Part shown: in pieces, positions 13,201 through 26,945 of the stretch
Layout: each line of letters starts with the position of its first letter
Position numbering within the stretch: the stretch's first letter is position 1
NCBI GenBank assembly: GCA_016946835.1
Contig: JACVTC010000047.1
Location: forward strand, 918,501-982,500
DNA: 64,000 bases
From: Neocallimastix lanati (nom. inval.)
Lineage: Eukaryota; Neocallimastigomycota; Neocallimastigomycetes; Neocallimastigales; Neocallimastigaceae
Direction of reading: 5' to 3'
Translations under genes and position numbers: made by a program
The notes under the pieces: generated by a model
Seen by the model: only the letters and a program-made list of their open reading frames with translations
What the model was told of the DNA's origin: nothing
The model's database searches: none

Positions 13201-13667
13201 GTGATGAATTACGTTGTGAACGTTCATTTTCATTATCTTTTGATTGATTAGATTTTGGTTTATTATGTTTTCTTTTAACTTCACCCCATTGTGGTGCATT
13301 ACCTAGTAATTATAGAGTTTCATACATTCAAACATTTCATTTAATTTTTGATCTTTTAAACTAATTTTATCTTATAAAATATATGTTCTTTTATGTTAAA
13401 ATGTTTTTTTTTTCTCTCTTATAAAATAAGATGATTTAATAAATATAAATAATTTAAAATATAATTCAAAATTTAAAAATATTAACCATCTGCTATTCTA
13501 GTAATTGCTAATTCAAGATCTCCACCAACATCTTCAAGAGTCATTAATAAATCTTGATCTTCCCAATTTGGGAAGATTGCTTTTAATTGAGTTAGCTGAT
13601 TTATATATTGATCTCTCAATTTCTTCAAATAATTATCATTCTGCGAACTACTATATCTTGAACTCAT
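10253..13667 (-). CDS. DEF1: Def1-like CUE-domain protein with long disordered tail (7 exons, 890 aa)
   Basis: Likely orthologue of yeast Def1, the factor that promotes ubiquitylation and degradation of stalled RNA polymerase II. Exons (minus): 13667-13487, 13302-13177, 13082-13026, 12924-12513, 12415-11281, 11147-10551, 10417-10253; all junction phases agree and the TAA is at 10255-10253. Residues 23-62 are a CUE-like ubiquitin-binding fold (LKAIFPNWEDQDLL, then DLELAITRI). WGEVK follows at 66-70, matching the W-x-EVK that follows the CUE domain in fungal Def1. Next come RGG-rich segments encoded by exons 2-3, an Asn-rich stretch, a Pro/Lys/Glu/Thr-rich block, a conserved-looking PPGFKQSRPMLSKKL segment, and a Gln/Asn/Tyr-rich prion-like tail. 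Yeast Def1 has a similar order and a Gln-rich C-terminus. The function is inferred from family; the exon model is seen in the sequence. Confidence 0.8.
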
Positions 13668-16503
<2,836 letters not shown>

Positions 16504-18105
16504 TTACAATAACCGATCAGTCAATTCGCTTAAATTTAATCCCAATAGCTTTTCAATAGTGCGACCAATATCAGTATTTTCTTTATTACCACGAAAAAGT
16601 CTAGAATGTTTACCATAAGCATATAGATTAACATCCACTCCACTATGACCATGTGTAGTCCATGCAATTTTAGCACGATTACTAACCATTTTGGCTAAAT
16701 AATTTGATAAATCTATAATTGTACGTCCTGCTTCCGATTCAATAATATAATTAAGCTCTTCATCGGTTACATCATCAATACCCATTTTATCAAGGATAAT
16801 ATCTTCAATCAAATCATATATAATATCAGTATTGTCATTGTCATCTTCATCATTACTTTCTTTGGACTTTACTCTAGATTTTAAAACTTCTTCAATTTCT
16901 AAAGCAATCTTATTACTTGATTTTTTAACTCTCGCAACAACTTCTGGATACCTATAAAAAATTTTAATATAATATCATTAATAATATAATATAATAATAG
17001 TTTATTAAATGAATTATATATATATATATATTATATTCTTTACCATATATATTTTGGATAAACTTTAGTAGGTTGATATCCTAGAGCAAGACCACCAGTT
17101 TCATGGTCAGATACCTAAATTTTTTATGAATAAAGAGATGAGATGAAAATGTGATAAAACATTATATAATAAATGGATTAAATAATAATAAAGATTAATA
17201 TGTAAAATATACAGAAACAACTAAAGTATTTGGATTTTCGTCAACAAATTTTTGAACAACTTCAACAGTTTTATAATACGCTAAAATATCATTTGCATGT
17301 GCAGCAGGATCATTACCATGAGCTGCCATATCAATTCTTGAACCTTCTATTTATGAATAAATATAAAATCATAAATATATATATATATGTTATTATGAAA
17401 TTTATTTAATTTAGATTTATATGATGATAAATATATCATACGAATAAATTGGTTATTGATATATAAATGTATATATATAATTTTATGATTTTTTACCTAT
17501 TAATAAAAAGAATCCTTTTCTTTTTTTATCCGAGTAGGATAAAATTTTTAAAGCTTTATCAGCCATTTCCCAAAGAGCTGGTTCTTTTTTAGGATCACGA
17601 TCAATTTCAAAAGACATATGCTAATTATTATATAGTACAATTTATATTTATTATTAGGTAGTTAAAATGATGAAAAAGTTTACTGCATTCAATCATTCAA
17701 ATTATATAGTATTTATATTTATAAATAAATTTTTTTTTTTTTTTTATAATTATTTCAATATTAAAATTCAAATAAATTAAAAAATTATTAAATAAAAAAT
17801 TATTAAATAATTAAAATCATTTACATCTGATGCAAATAAGCCCATAACTGGTAATACTCCAGTATTATTTAAATTATCAAAAGAAACTCTATCATTAATA
17901 AATAAAAATTCTGAATCATCAATAAGATTATCATCTTTACGACAACTTTTTGACTCATATGAAGGTATAAAATGGCATAAACCTCCACCAAATAATAGAT
18001 CAACTTGTCTTTTTTTTTTTTTCGTTTTGTTTTGTTTTGTTTTTTGTTTATTATTATTTAATTAATTATTTATTTATTTATTTATTTATTATAATTTTTG
18101 TTTCA

Positions 18106-18191
<86 letters not shown>

Positions 18192-19482
18192 AAATAAAAT
18201 AGAATAAAATAAAAATAAAATAAAATAAAATAAAATAAAATAAAAAAAAAGACAACATATATATATAATATAAATTTTAATATTTTATTCAAAGCATATA
18301 TATATATAATTTATTAATTATTGTTATTATGATTTATTACCTTTCATATTCTATATTCGTATTATTTGGTGAAAGCCATGATGCAATATAATCTTCTTCG
18401 TGTGTCTATCAAGTGCATGACTATAAAATGCGGCAGGAGTTGCTAAATTTCATTAATTTATTATAACATTTACCAATTTTTTTATCATAAATTAATTATT
18501 AGTATTAAAAATAAAATATTAAAAATATATATATATGTATATATGAAATTGATAATGTATAAAGTATTTTAAAAATACCATGAGTAACTCTTGAAGTAAC
18601 AACAATTCCTGTAAGCATTCCTTTATTGTGTGCTCCTTCCAAAATAGTGGCACATGGATGCTTATCTGGTGTAACAGCAATTCCATAGTTATAGGTTTTA
18701 TGTCCACATGAATAAGCTGTAGCTCCTGCAGCACTATCAGTAATTAATGAACTATTTGAACGAGTTCTTGATTGTCCAACAAGTATCTTATCTAATGGAG
18801 TAATATGGTTACTGGGATATTTATTGACATACTTTCAATTTGATATATTATATTTTAATAAAATAGAATAGTATATTAATTATTATTCTCTTATTTTATC
18901 AATAATATAATCTTTTTTCAAATTGCCATACTTGATAATATGTTCTACCAAATGTTTCTGATGCTGGTCCAAAACCTTAATAAATATAAATATAATATTA
19001 AAAATAATCAATAAGTTCTAACATTGATAGATAATTATAACAAATACAATTAAAACAATATATAAAATAATACCATCTGAAACCATAAAAATAACATTCA
19101 TTATTGGTTTTTTTTTATTAAAGTTTTCATAGATATTAACTTCAAATATTAATAAAACGGTATATCATTTTTTTTTTGTTATAATTCATAATTAGATAAA
19201 TATCAATGATTTAATAATTTATTATTAAAAAAAAAAATATAAATGTTAAAAATATATACATAGAAAACATCCTGTTGCTATTAGATAAAGTGAAAAAAAA
19301 AAATTGATAGTCTTTATCTCATAAAAATCCTCCTGAAATAAATATATAAATATATTATTTAATTAATTGAATATTTAGACTTTTATTCATTTTTTTTAAA
19401 GATTATTATATAAAAAATAAACCTTCTCTTTTTCTTTCTGTTTTTCTTCAGAATTAGTTACTGGTAAATACGATTCAGGCAT
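16504..19482 (-). CDS. PHO8: Alkaline phosphatase, Pho8-like (11 exons, about 519 aa; apparent frameshift in exon 6)
   Basis: Metal-dependent phosphomonoesterase of the alkaline phosphatase family. Exons (minus): 19482-19423, 19332-19260, 19139-19074, 18975-18932, 18831-18579, 18442-18341, 18008-17825, 17620-17497, 17346-17213, 17114-17044, 16951-16504. A short charged N-terminus and one hydrophobic segment (about residues 28-43) resemble the type II anchor of vacuolar Pho8. Active-site blocks are present: NVIFMVSDGFGP, the nucleophile TDSAAGATA, THATPAAFYSH, EGSRIDMAAHGND, VSDHETGG and THGHSGVDVNLYAYG. An acidic Asp/Asn-rich insert precedes the last metal-binding block. Exon 6 lacks one base near 18400 relative to the frame needed for the downstream conserved sequence; every other junction phase fits. 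This is either a sequencing error or a recent disabling mutation. Confidence 0.85.
18009..18340. repeat. Repeat-bearing intron 6 of the phosphatase gene
   Basis: This long intron holds (TTTTG)n, (ATTT)n, (ATT)n, a T-run of nearly 50 at about 18144-18190, and (AAAAT)n. Its donor is GTAATA and its acceptor sits in an A-rich tract. It shows how freely simple repeats expand inside introns here. Confidence 0.75.
18398..18403 (-). other. One-base deletion breaking the phosphatase frame
   Basis: Reading exon 6 from its phase-1 acceptor gives the conserved PAAFYSHALDRH. The frame then shifts after the codon for His, and only the +1 frame gives the expected acidic ...DYIASWLSP... segment. That shifted frame also matches the phase needed by the exon 6/7 junction (donor at 18340, acceptor before 18008). 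A single missing base close to 18400 explains both facts. Confidence 0.75.
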
Positions 19483-19845
19483 TTTTAAACAATATTATTG
19501 CTATATTATATTAAAAATATAATTTAACTCTATAGGAATATTATACTGTTTATTCTATTAAAATTTTCTTTTTATTAATAATTTGTTGTTTTTATTTTTA
19601 TTTTTTTTTTTTTTGGTATTATTAATATTTTTTATTATTATTCTTGTAAATAAACTTTTATGAACTTTTAAAAATAAAAATAAAAATAAGATATTAAATA
19701 TTAAATATAAAATATAAAATACAAAAAATTCATTAAATATTTTGTACTTTATCTTAAAAGTTTATAATTAATTAAAAATTAATATTTTTGTTTATATTTT
19801 ATTTTTTATAAATTATTATTATTATTATTATTATTATTTTTATAC

Positions 19846-19917
<72 letters not shown>
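19483..19917. repeat. Intergenic ending in an (ATT)n array
   Basis: Non-coding AT-rich DNA. From about 19815 to 19917 it is mostly (ATT)n, the target into which the copia element inserted. The array resumes on the other side of the element at 26251. Confidence 0.85.
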
Positions 19918-19918
<1 letters not shown>

Positions 19919-20237
19919 GTTAGCTTTATTAAATTTAGATCTATAATAATATTCCTTATGGAATATGGTATACAAGGGAAATAAGTGTATGATCTATCTT
20001 TCGGCTTTAAATAAGTAATAAAGTCACATGTTACTACATGCGTTTTCCATAACATAAAATAAATTAAAAATTAATTAAATAAATATTAAAAGATAATTAA
20101 CATAGATTTATACAAGACGATAGATCATAATACATTTAAGTAATCATTAAATATAAATAAATAAATACACATAAATATAAATAAATACTATAAATAAATA
20201 AATTAAATATATAGTTAAATTATGAGTGCAGTCAACA
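19918..20237 (-). repeat. 3' LTR of the copia element
   Basis: 320 bp bounded by TG...CA, identical by eye to the copy at 25931-26250. It holds the transcription end signals by family convention; the R/U5 limits cannot be set from sequence alone. Confidence 0.95.
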
Positions 20238-20246
20238 CTCCCCCTC
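20238..20246 (-). other. Polypurine tract (GAGGGGGAG)
   Basis: On the element's coding strand, nine purines lie directly against the start of the 3' LTR and 11 bases after the gag-pol stop. This is where the plus-strand primer is normally left after RNase H cleavage. Confidence 0.85.
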
Positions 20247-20257
20247 AAATAATATTT

Positions 20258-23200
20258 TTAGATAAAAATGTTGTTTGTAAATTTTTGTATCTTTGGTCCA
20301 TTTGAGTCCTTGGTTAATATGTCCGCTAGCATGTTTTCAGTATCAATATATTCTAATTTTACTTTCTTCTTTGCAATATTGTCCCTGTTGAAATGATATC
20401 TTACACTTATATGCTTTAATTTTGTATTTATTTCTCCGTTCTCCATTATTTTCTTACTTGCTTGATTATCTGTATAGATTTTAACAGTTATCCATTTGTT
20501 TAAAATTTCTTTTATTATATTTCTAATCCATAATATTTTCTTTATATTTTCTGAAGTGCTTATGTACTCTGCTTCAGCAGTAGACGTAGCAACACTTGTT
20601 TGTTTCTTGGACAACCAGCATATCGGACTTGTTCCCATAAGTATTATTCCTCCTGAGGTAGATTTTCTATCTTCCAAACAGCCGGCAAAGTCAGAGTCGG
20701 TATATGCAACAAGCTCCCCCTTTCCATTATATTCTATCTTAAATTCTTTGGTACTATTAATATATTTTAGAATATTTATTATTTTGTTCCAATCCGATAT
20801 AGTTGGATTTTCACATTTTCTTGAAGCTTTATTTACAGCGAAAGCTATGTCAGGTCTAGTACATTTCGAAAGGTATATTAAGGAACCTATTGCGCTTTTG
20901 TAGATTGTTTTATCGAAAGGTTTATTGTTTTCTGATATTTTATTATCACCAGTACATGGTGTTTTTCTTTTCTTTGTATTATCAATATTAAATTTATATA
21001 ACATATTATTTATAAAATTTTTCTGTGAAATAATATATGAATTATTTTCTTTCTTTACTTCAATTCCTAATATGTATTCAATTGGATCACATTTAGATAT
21101 TTTAAATTTTGATTTTATTTTATTTATTATTTGTTTAATGTATTCGTTTTCTCCAGCGATGACCATGTCGTCCACGTATAAGCCGATAATGCATTTTGTT
21201 ATATTATTTTTTGTAAATTTGAAAATACATTGTTCGGATTTAATTTGAATGAACTTATTTTTTATTAGAAATTTTCTAATGGTATTATACCATTGTCTAC
21301 CAGATTGCTTAAGGCCATACAAAGCTTTGTTGAGCTTCCAATATCCCCGCCCAAAGCGCGTATCGCCTTTAGGAATAGTAGTATAAATATCTTTATCAAG
21401 CGGAGCATTAAGGTAAGCGGCCTTTATATCTAGCTGGAAAATATTCCACTTAAGAGCAGCAGAAATAGCGAATATTAATTTAAGACCATCAATGTTTAGA
21501 GTAGGAGAATAAGTTAATTCATAATCGATTCCCCATTTTTGTTTAAATCCACGAGCAACTAAACGAGCTTTATATTTATAAATATTATTATTTGAATCAC
21601 GTTTAGTGTTGAAAACCCATTTTGTGGTAATGATGTTTTTGTTTTTAGGTACATTTTTAACAAAAGTCATAATATTATTAGAATAAAGATTATTAAGTTC
21701 ATCATTAATAGCCTCAATCCAGTTATTTTTGTCTTCACTGTTTATTGCTTCTTCATACGTATTAGGAATGTGACAAAATATAGAAGCAATAATAATGTCG
21801 TTGATTTGGTCTAGTTTTCTACGAGAACTAATATTAGTAGGTGCAGTCTCTTTATATTTTGGACTAAGTGGTCTTTTATGGATATTGCCATATTCTGTAT
21901 TGGCTACAATGTCATCCATAATTTCATCTTTATTAAAATCAATAACACTTGATGCATCTATAAGAGATTTGTGGGCATAATTTTCTTTGTTTACTATATT
22001 ATTGTTGTTAAATTTATTATTTATTTCGTTATTATTAGTAGGTGAAATTTCGTCTGATTTTTGAGAAATTTGGTTGGTTGAAGAATCGGTTATTAAAGGT
22101 AAATTCTGATTAATATTATATGGAAGAGTTATATTTTTAAGATTTTCCATTACCGTATTTTTATTATCTGAAGGAATATTATTGATATCTATTGTAGGAG
22201 TGGAGAAATTATAGTTTTTCTTCATAGAGTCGCTGGATTTTGAATTTTGTTGAATTAATTTATTATTTTTCGATAAAAAATTTTTATTAATAAAATTTTG
22301 ATCATTTTTTGGTAAATTTTTGATATTCATTGATTTATTTGAATTATTAATAGATTTATGTGAATCATTATTGTTGTCATATGTTATTATTGAATTATTT
22401 GAAGATTTTTTGATATGATATGAATGTGATTTTGCTTCAGCCAATAGATTTTCTTGAAAATTTTCATCATTTTTTGAAAAATTTTTATTATTAAAATTTT
22501 TTTTCATATTATTATTATTTATTGTAAAATTCTGTAAATTTTGGCTTGATTTTTCATTATTTAAAAATATTTTATTTTTATCAAAATTTTCAAATTCGGT
22601 TATTTTTTCTTTTCCTTTGTTCCTGCTGGAAGTTGAGGCGGCGTAAGCAGGATCTTCTGGTTTATATTTTTCAATAATGTTAGAATTAAAATTGGTATTC
22701 TTAGTATTATTTCTAAACTTTTTATTATAATTTTTATTTATTATTTCTAAATTTCTATTTATCTCATTCAAATAATTATTTTCAGAATTATTTTTGTCAA
22801 CATTGTTGAAATTGAATTTCAATTTAAATTCACAATTATTTTTATTTTTAATTTCAGGATTAATTTTAGAATTAATTTCAACATCTTTATTTAAATTATG
22901 GTTATTTTTCTGGTTTATATCTTTATTATCAAATTCTTGATTTTCTTCATTTAACGATATATTATTGACATGCTTATTTTTAATGTAATTACTTTTATGT
23001 TCTGTATTAGTAGTCCTTTCATTATTAATATTTTCATTTAAACTGTTTTCTTCATTTAAGATGTTTCTTCCATTAAAATTATTTTCATTGTTCATATTAT
23101 TATCTTCATTTATATTATTATCTTCATTTATAATATTATCTTCTGGATTCATATCTTTTCTATTGTTGTCTTTCATAAATGAGAAGTAAGAGTCTTTATA

Positions 23201-25855
23201 ATTGCTTGTTTCGTATTTGTGTTTACTAGGCTCTTCTTCAACGAATTCTACATCGTTAGTATAATGTATTTTATTATTTTCAATATCCATGATAATATAT
23301 GAATATTTTTTATCATCAAATCCCAAGAATACGCCCTTCTTAGCATTTGGTAAAAATTTTGATTTGTGTTGTGTATCATCCCTGTAATAACACACACAAC
23401 CAAAGGTTTTTAAATGTTTTAACTCTACCTTTTTGTTGTAAAATACTTCATTGGGTATTAAAAATTTATTTCCTGAATGGGGAATTAAGTTATATATGTA
23501 GCATGCCTGTTTTATGGCAAAATTCCAAAAGTTTTCTGATAATTCTGCCCAATATAGAAGAGTTTTAGCTGAATTTCTAAGAGTTCTGTTTATTCTTTCA
23601 GCTTTTCCATTAACTTCAGGACAACCTGGGGGAGAATAGGTTTTTTCTATTCCATTTTCTTTACAGTATTTATTAACTGTTTTATTTTTAAATTCCTTTC
23701 CTCCATCTGATTTAAATATTTTAATATTATATTCTTCAAATTGGTTATTTAAGTACTTGAAGAATTCCACAATTAATTCGGGAGCTTCGGCTTTAGATTT
23801 TAAAGTATATATCCATACTTTTCTTGAGAATTCATCCATGAATGTAATAAAGTATTTTTTATTATTGATAGATGAATTGTATGGACCTGAAATGTCTGAA
23901 TGTATTATTTCTAATATTTTCGTAGCTTTCGGTGTTTTTCCTCCGTGTGATTTCCTTGACATTTTAGCTACTTTACATTCTATGCATTTAGAAGTTTTTA
24001 TTTGGTGTAAACTTAGATATTTGTTTATGTTTTCTAGGTAATAATGACCTAGTCTTCTATGCCAAATTTCAAGGCTTTTTTCATCAACTTCGTTTAAAGC
24101 CATAATATTTTTATCCTTTTCTTCAAAGTTTTTATTAATCTTGTAAGTATTTACTAAGAATTGATTATCATTTGTAGAATAATAAGTTCCTATATATACA
24201 TTATTTGGACCCCATAAGTTAAATCTACCACGTGTATAATCATCAGTGTCAATAATGACTCTATATCCTATTTTGGCCAGTTCTATTCCACTAATAAGAT
24301 TTTTAGTTGCAGATTTTGAATATAATACCTTGTCTAGTCGTAAATATATTCCATTAATGTAACATTCGTAAGTACCATATCCTTCGAAGCTACACATTGT
24401 CCCATTGGCACATCTTAACTTTATTTTGCAGTGAATAAAATTATTTAGCAAATTAAAATCATTAGTTATATGTTCTCCAGCACCAGTATCATATAACCAT
24501 TCACTAGTCTTATCATTTTCTTCATAATAATTGATGTTGTTTACATATAATTCCTCTTTTTTATTAGGAATTGTTATCTCCTTTGGAATAATAAAACTAT
24601 CATTCACGTATTCAATTAATCCAGAAAATTTAACCTTATTGTCAATGTTTATTTCTTCTTGTTTTTCTATCAGTGCCCTTGCGTCTTCAAAATCAAAATT
24701 ATCGTCATAACTACTGGCACTGTCTGGATCAGAAATTTTACTTATTAAATGTAAAGACTTCTTTGGATGATCATTTAATGTGGTCTTTACTTGAAGCTTT
24801 TCTTGCCTCCCTTTATTATGATTTGACTTCGTCTTCATATTATATATGCAGTTTCTGGTAGAGTGTCCTTTAACTTCACAAATGTGACAATATGATTTAT
24901 TATTATTGTCTTTGTTACTATTATCTTTATTATTATTGTTATATTGGTTACCATTTTGCTTTCCTCTTTTCTTAGAGTTAGAGCTTTTGTTATTATGGTT
25001 GTTGTGTTCATTTTTCTTTGAGGAATTACTAGTTCTTCTTCCTCTACTGATAAAATCTAGGTCCATTGGATCATCTTTTTCAATGGTTTTGTTATCTTCC
25101 CAATTTTCTAGGTAAGATTTTGCATAAATAAAACTTTTGAGATTATTAATATATACATTAGGGTCACTATTCAAATTAATTTGAATGATATTTTTATAAT
25201 CATCCGGTAGTACGTTATAGAGATATTTTAATTTTTCCTTATCAGTGATCTCCACATGTTGTTCTTCCATATCATCGAAAGTTTCTTTCATAAGTTCTAG
25301 CTTTTCGATGATTTGATTTCTATCTCTGGCTTTAATACTTCTTAATCTTTTAAGCCAGTATTCCATATCAGCATTTGAATTTCCATATTTTGATTTGAGT
25401 CTTTCCATTATACGGAAACCATTATTAAGTCTGCTGATTTCTCTTAAAACAGAATCATCGACATTCTTACTGATCATGAGTATCATGTCAGCATCGATCC
25501 TTTCTGCTTCCTCAACTAATCTGATATGATTAAGAGGATTACCAAAAAAGTTAGTTAGCTGAGTATTGATATCAACATTATTGTTTCGATTAACCTCAGC
25601 ATTATTGTTTCGAATAGGTTCGGCAGGAGCTTGCGGTAACATTTTGGTAATTAATTTAGTAATTACCTTGTTGATAACATCGTTGACATTGGGGTTGTAA
25701 TCAAAACCTACATCATTAAGTTTTCCAACGACGTCGACTTCCATGAATTCCTTAATACCTTGACGTTTAGCGGCATTGTCAATAAGGAATTTCCACTCAT
25801 TAAAGTTGGATTTTCCATGGAGGCGTTGGTCCTTAGCTAAGTTAAAGTCTTGCAT
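20258..25855 (-). CDS. Gag-Pol polyprotein of the Ty1/copia element (1865 aa)
   Basis: It encodes the capsid and enzymes of the retrotransposon in copia order, with no frameshift between gag and pol. Gag is followed by a CX2CX4HX4C zinc knuckle (CHICEVKGH, about residue 322). Then come an aspartic protease (YDTGAGEH, about 455) and an integrase with its HHCC finger (HRRLGH..., CIEC, about 598-640) and catalytic D (HSDISGP, about 653), D (KSDGGKEF, about 716) and E (GKAERINR, about 751). A long Asn/Lys/Glu-rich linker spans about 880-1340. Reverse transcriptase follows, with LDIKAAYLNA and YVDDM (about 1562), then RNase H with YTDSDFAG (about 1722), TAEAEY and a terminal LADILTK. All catalytic residues are present, so the element looks autonomous. 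The start is the only Met ahead of gag, 61 bp from the primer-binding site. Confidence 0.95.
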   Translation of the reverse strand: MQDFNLAKDQRLHGKSNFNEWKFLIDNAAKRQGIKEFMEVDVVGKLNDVGFDYNPNVNDVINKVITKLITKMLPQAPAEPIRNNNAEVNRNNNVDINTQLTNFFGNPLNHIRLVEEAERIDADMILMISKNVDDSVLREISRLNNGFRIMERLKSKYGNSNADMEYWLKRLRSIKARDRNQIIEKLELMKETFDDMEEQHVEITDKEKLKYLYNVLPDDYKNIIQINLNSDPNVYINNLKSFIYAKSYLENWEDNKTIEKDDPMDLDFISRGRRTSNSSKKNEHNNHNNKSSNSKKRGKQNGNQYNNNNKDNSNKDNNNKSYCHICEVKGHSTRNCIYNMKTKSNHNKGRQEKLQVKTTLNDHPKKSLHLISKISDPDSASSYDDNFDFEDARALIEKQEEINIDNKVKFSGLIEYVNDSFIIPKEITIPNKKEELYVNNINYYEENDKTSEWLYDTGAGEHITNDFNLLNNFIHCKIKLRCANGTMCSFEGYGTYECYINGIYLRLDKVLYSKSATKNLISGIELAKIGYRVIIDTDDYTRGRFNLWGPNNVYIGTYYSTNDNQFLVNTYKINKNFEEKDKNIMALNEVDEKSLEIWHRRLGHYYLENINKYLSLHQIKTSKCIECKVAKMSRKSHGGKTPKATKILEIIHSDISGPYNSSINNKKYFITFMDEFSRKVWIYTLKSKAEAPELIVEFFKYLNNQFEEYNIKIFKSDGGKEFKNKTVNKYCKENGIEKTYSPPGCPEVNGKAERINRTLRNSAKTLLYWAELSENFWNFAIKQACYIYNLIPHSGNKFLIPNEVFYNKKVELKHLKTFGCVCYYRDDTQHKSKFLPNAKKGVFLGFDDKKYSYIIMDIENNKIHYTNDVEFVEEEPSKHKYETSNYKDSYFSFMKDNNRKDMNPEDNIINEDNNINEDNNMNNENNFNGRNILNEENSLNENINNERTTNTEHKSNYIKNKHVNNISLNEENQEFDNKDINQKNNHNLNKDVEINSKINPEIKNKNNCEFKLKFNFNNVDKNNSENNYLNEINRNLEIINKNYNKKFRNNTKNTNFNSNIIEKYKPEDPAYAASTSSRNKGKEKITEFENFDKNKIFLNNEKSSQNLQNFTINNNNMKKNFNNKNFSKNDENFQENLLAEAKSHSYHIKKSSNNSIITYDNNNDSHKSINNSNKSMNIKNLPKNDQNFINKNFLSKNNKLIQQNSKSSDSMKKNYNFSTPTIDINNIPSDNKNTVMENLKNITLPYNINQNLPLITDSSTNQISQKSDEISPTNNNEINNKFNNNNIVNKENYAHKSLIDASSVIDFNKDEIMDDIVANTEYGNIHKRPLSPKYKETAPTNISSRRKLDQINDIIIASIFCHIPNTYEEAINSEDKNNWIEAINDELNNLYSNNIMTFVKNVPKNKNIITTKWVFNTKRDSNNNIYKYKARLVARGFKQKWGIDYELTYSPTLNIDGLKLIFAISAALKWNIFQLDIKAAYLNAPLDKDIYTTIPKGDTRFGRGYWKLNKALYGLKQSGRQWYNTIRKFLIKNKFIQIKSEQCIFKFTKNNITKCIIGLYVDDMVIAGENEYIKQIINKIKSKFKISKCDPIEYILGIEVKKENNSYIISQKNFINNMLYKFNIDNTKKRKTPCTGDNKISENNKPFDKTIYKSAIGSLIYLSKCTRPDIAFAVNKASRKCENPTISDWNKIINILKYINSTKEFKIEYNGKGELVAYTDSDFAGCLEDRKSTSGGIILMGTSPICWLSKKQTSVATSTAEAEYISTSENIKKILWIRNIIKEILNKWITVKIYTDNQASKKIMENGEINTKLKHISVRYHFNRDNIAKKKVKLEYIDTENMLADILTKDSNGPKIQKFTNNIFI

Positions 25856-25916
25856 GATTTCGGAGCGGTGAAGCGAATTAATTAAGTACTTTTAATAATA
25901 AATAATATGAGTCAAC

Positions 25917-25930
25917 TGAGACTCTTAATC
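25917..25930 (-). promoter_or_regulatory. Primer-binding site matching tRNA-Lys(CUU) anticodon arm
   Basis: The plus strand directly beside the 5' LTR reads TGAGACTCTTAATC. This equals the anticodon stem-loop of eukaryotic tRNA-Lys(CUU) (loop CTCTTAA), from about position 27 to 40. The element RNA would therefore pair with the anticodon arm, not with the 3' CCA end. Drosophila copia is primed in this way by a half-molecule of initiator tRNA-Met. The tRNA sequence is recalled from known tRNAs, since no tRNA gene is in this window. Confidence 0.7.
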
Positions 25931-26250
25931 TGTTAGCTTTATTAAATTTAGATCTATAATAATATTCCTTATGGAATATGGTATACAAGGGAAATAAGTG
26001 TATGATCTATCTTTCGGCTTTAAATAAGTAATAAAGTCACATGTTACTACATGCGTTTTCCATAACATAAAATAAATTAAAAATTAATTAAATAAATATT
26101 AAAAGATAATTAACATAGATTTATACAAGACGATAGATCATAATACATTTAAGTAATCATTAAATATAAATAAATAAATACACATAAATATAAATAAATA
26201 CTATAAATAAATAAATTAAATATATAGTTAAATTATGAGTGCAGTCAACA
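25931..26250 (-). repeat. 5' LTR of the copia element
   Basis: 320 bp, TGTT...AACA, identical by eye to the 3' LTR. It should carry the element promoter. It is followed by the ATTAT target duplication and the resumed (ATT)n array. Confidence 0.95.

Positions 26251-26945
<695 letters not shown>

Larger units (their letters stand above)
19918..26250 (-). mobile_element. Complete Ty1/copia LTR retrotransposon (6333 bp)
   Basis: Both 320-bp LTRs, a primer-binding site, a polypurine tract and one uninterrupted gag-pol frame are present. The LTRs begin TGTT and end AACA and look identical base for base. The flanks carry the 5-bp duplication ATTAT (19913-19917 and 26251-26255), although the (ATT)n context makes the exact boundary ambiguous. 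Identical LTRs and the intact frame suggest recent transposition. The element is on the minus strand, so its 5' LTR is the right-hand one. Its coding region is visibly less AT-rich than the flanks. Confidence 0.95.

Noticed and set aside
20496-25115. Several plus-strand frames across the copia element
   Set aside because: They are shadows of the intact gag-pol frame on the minus strand and show no known domain.
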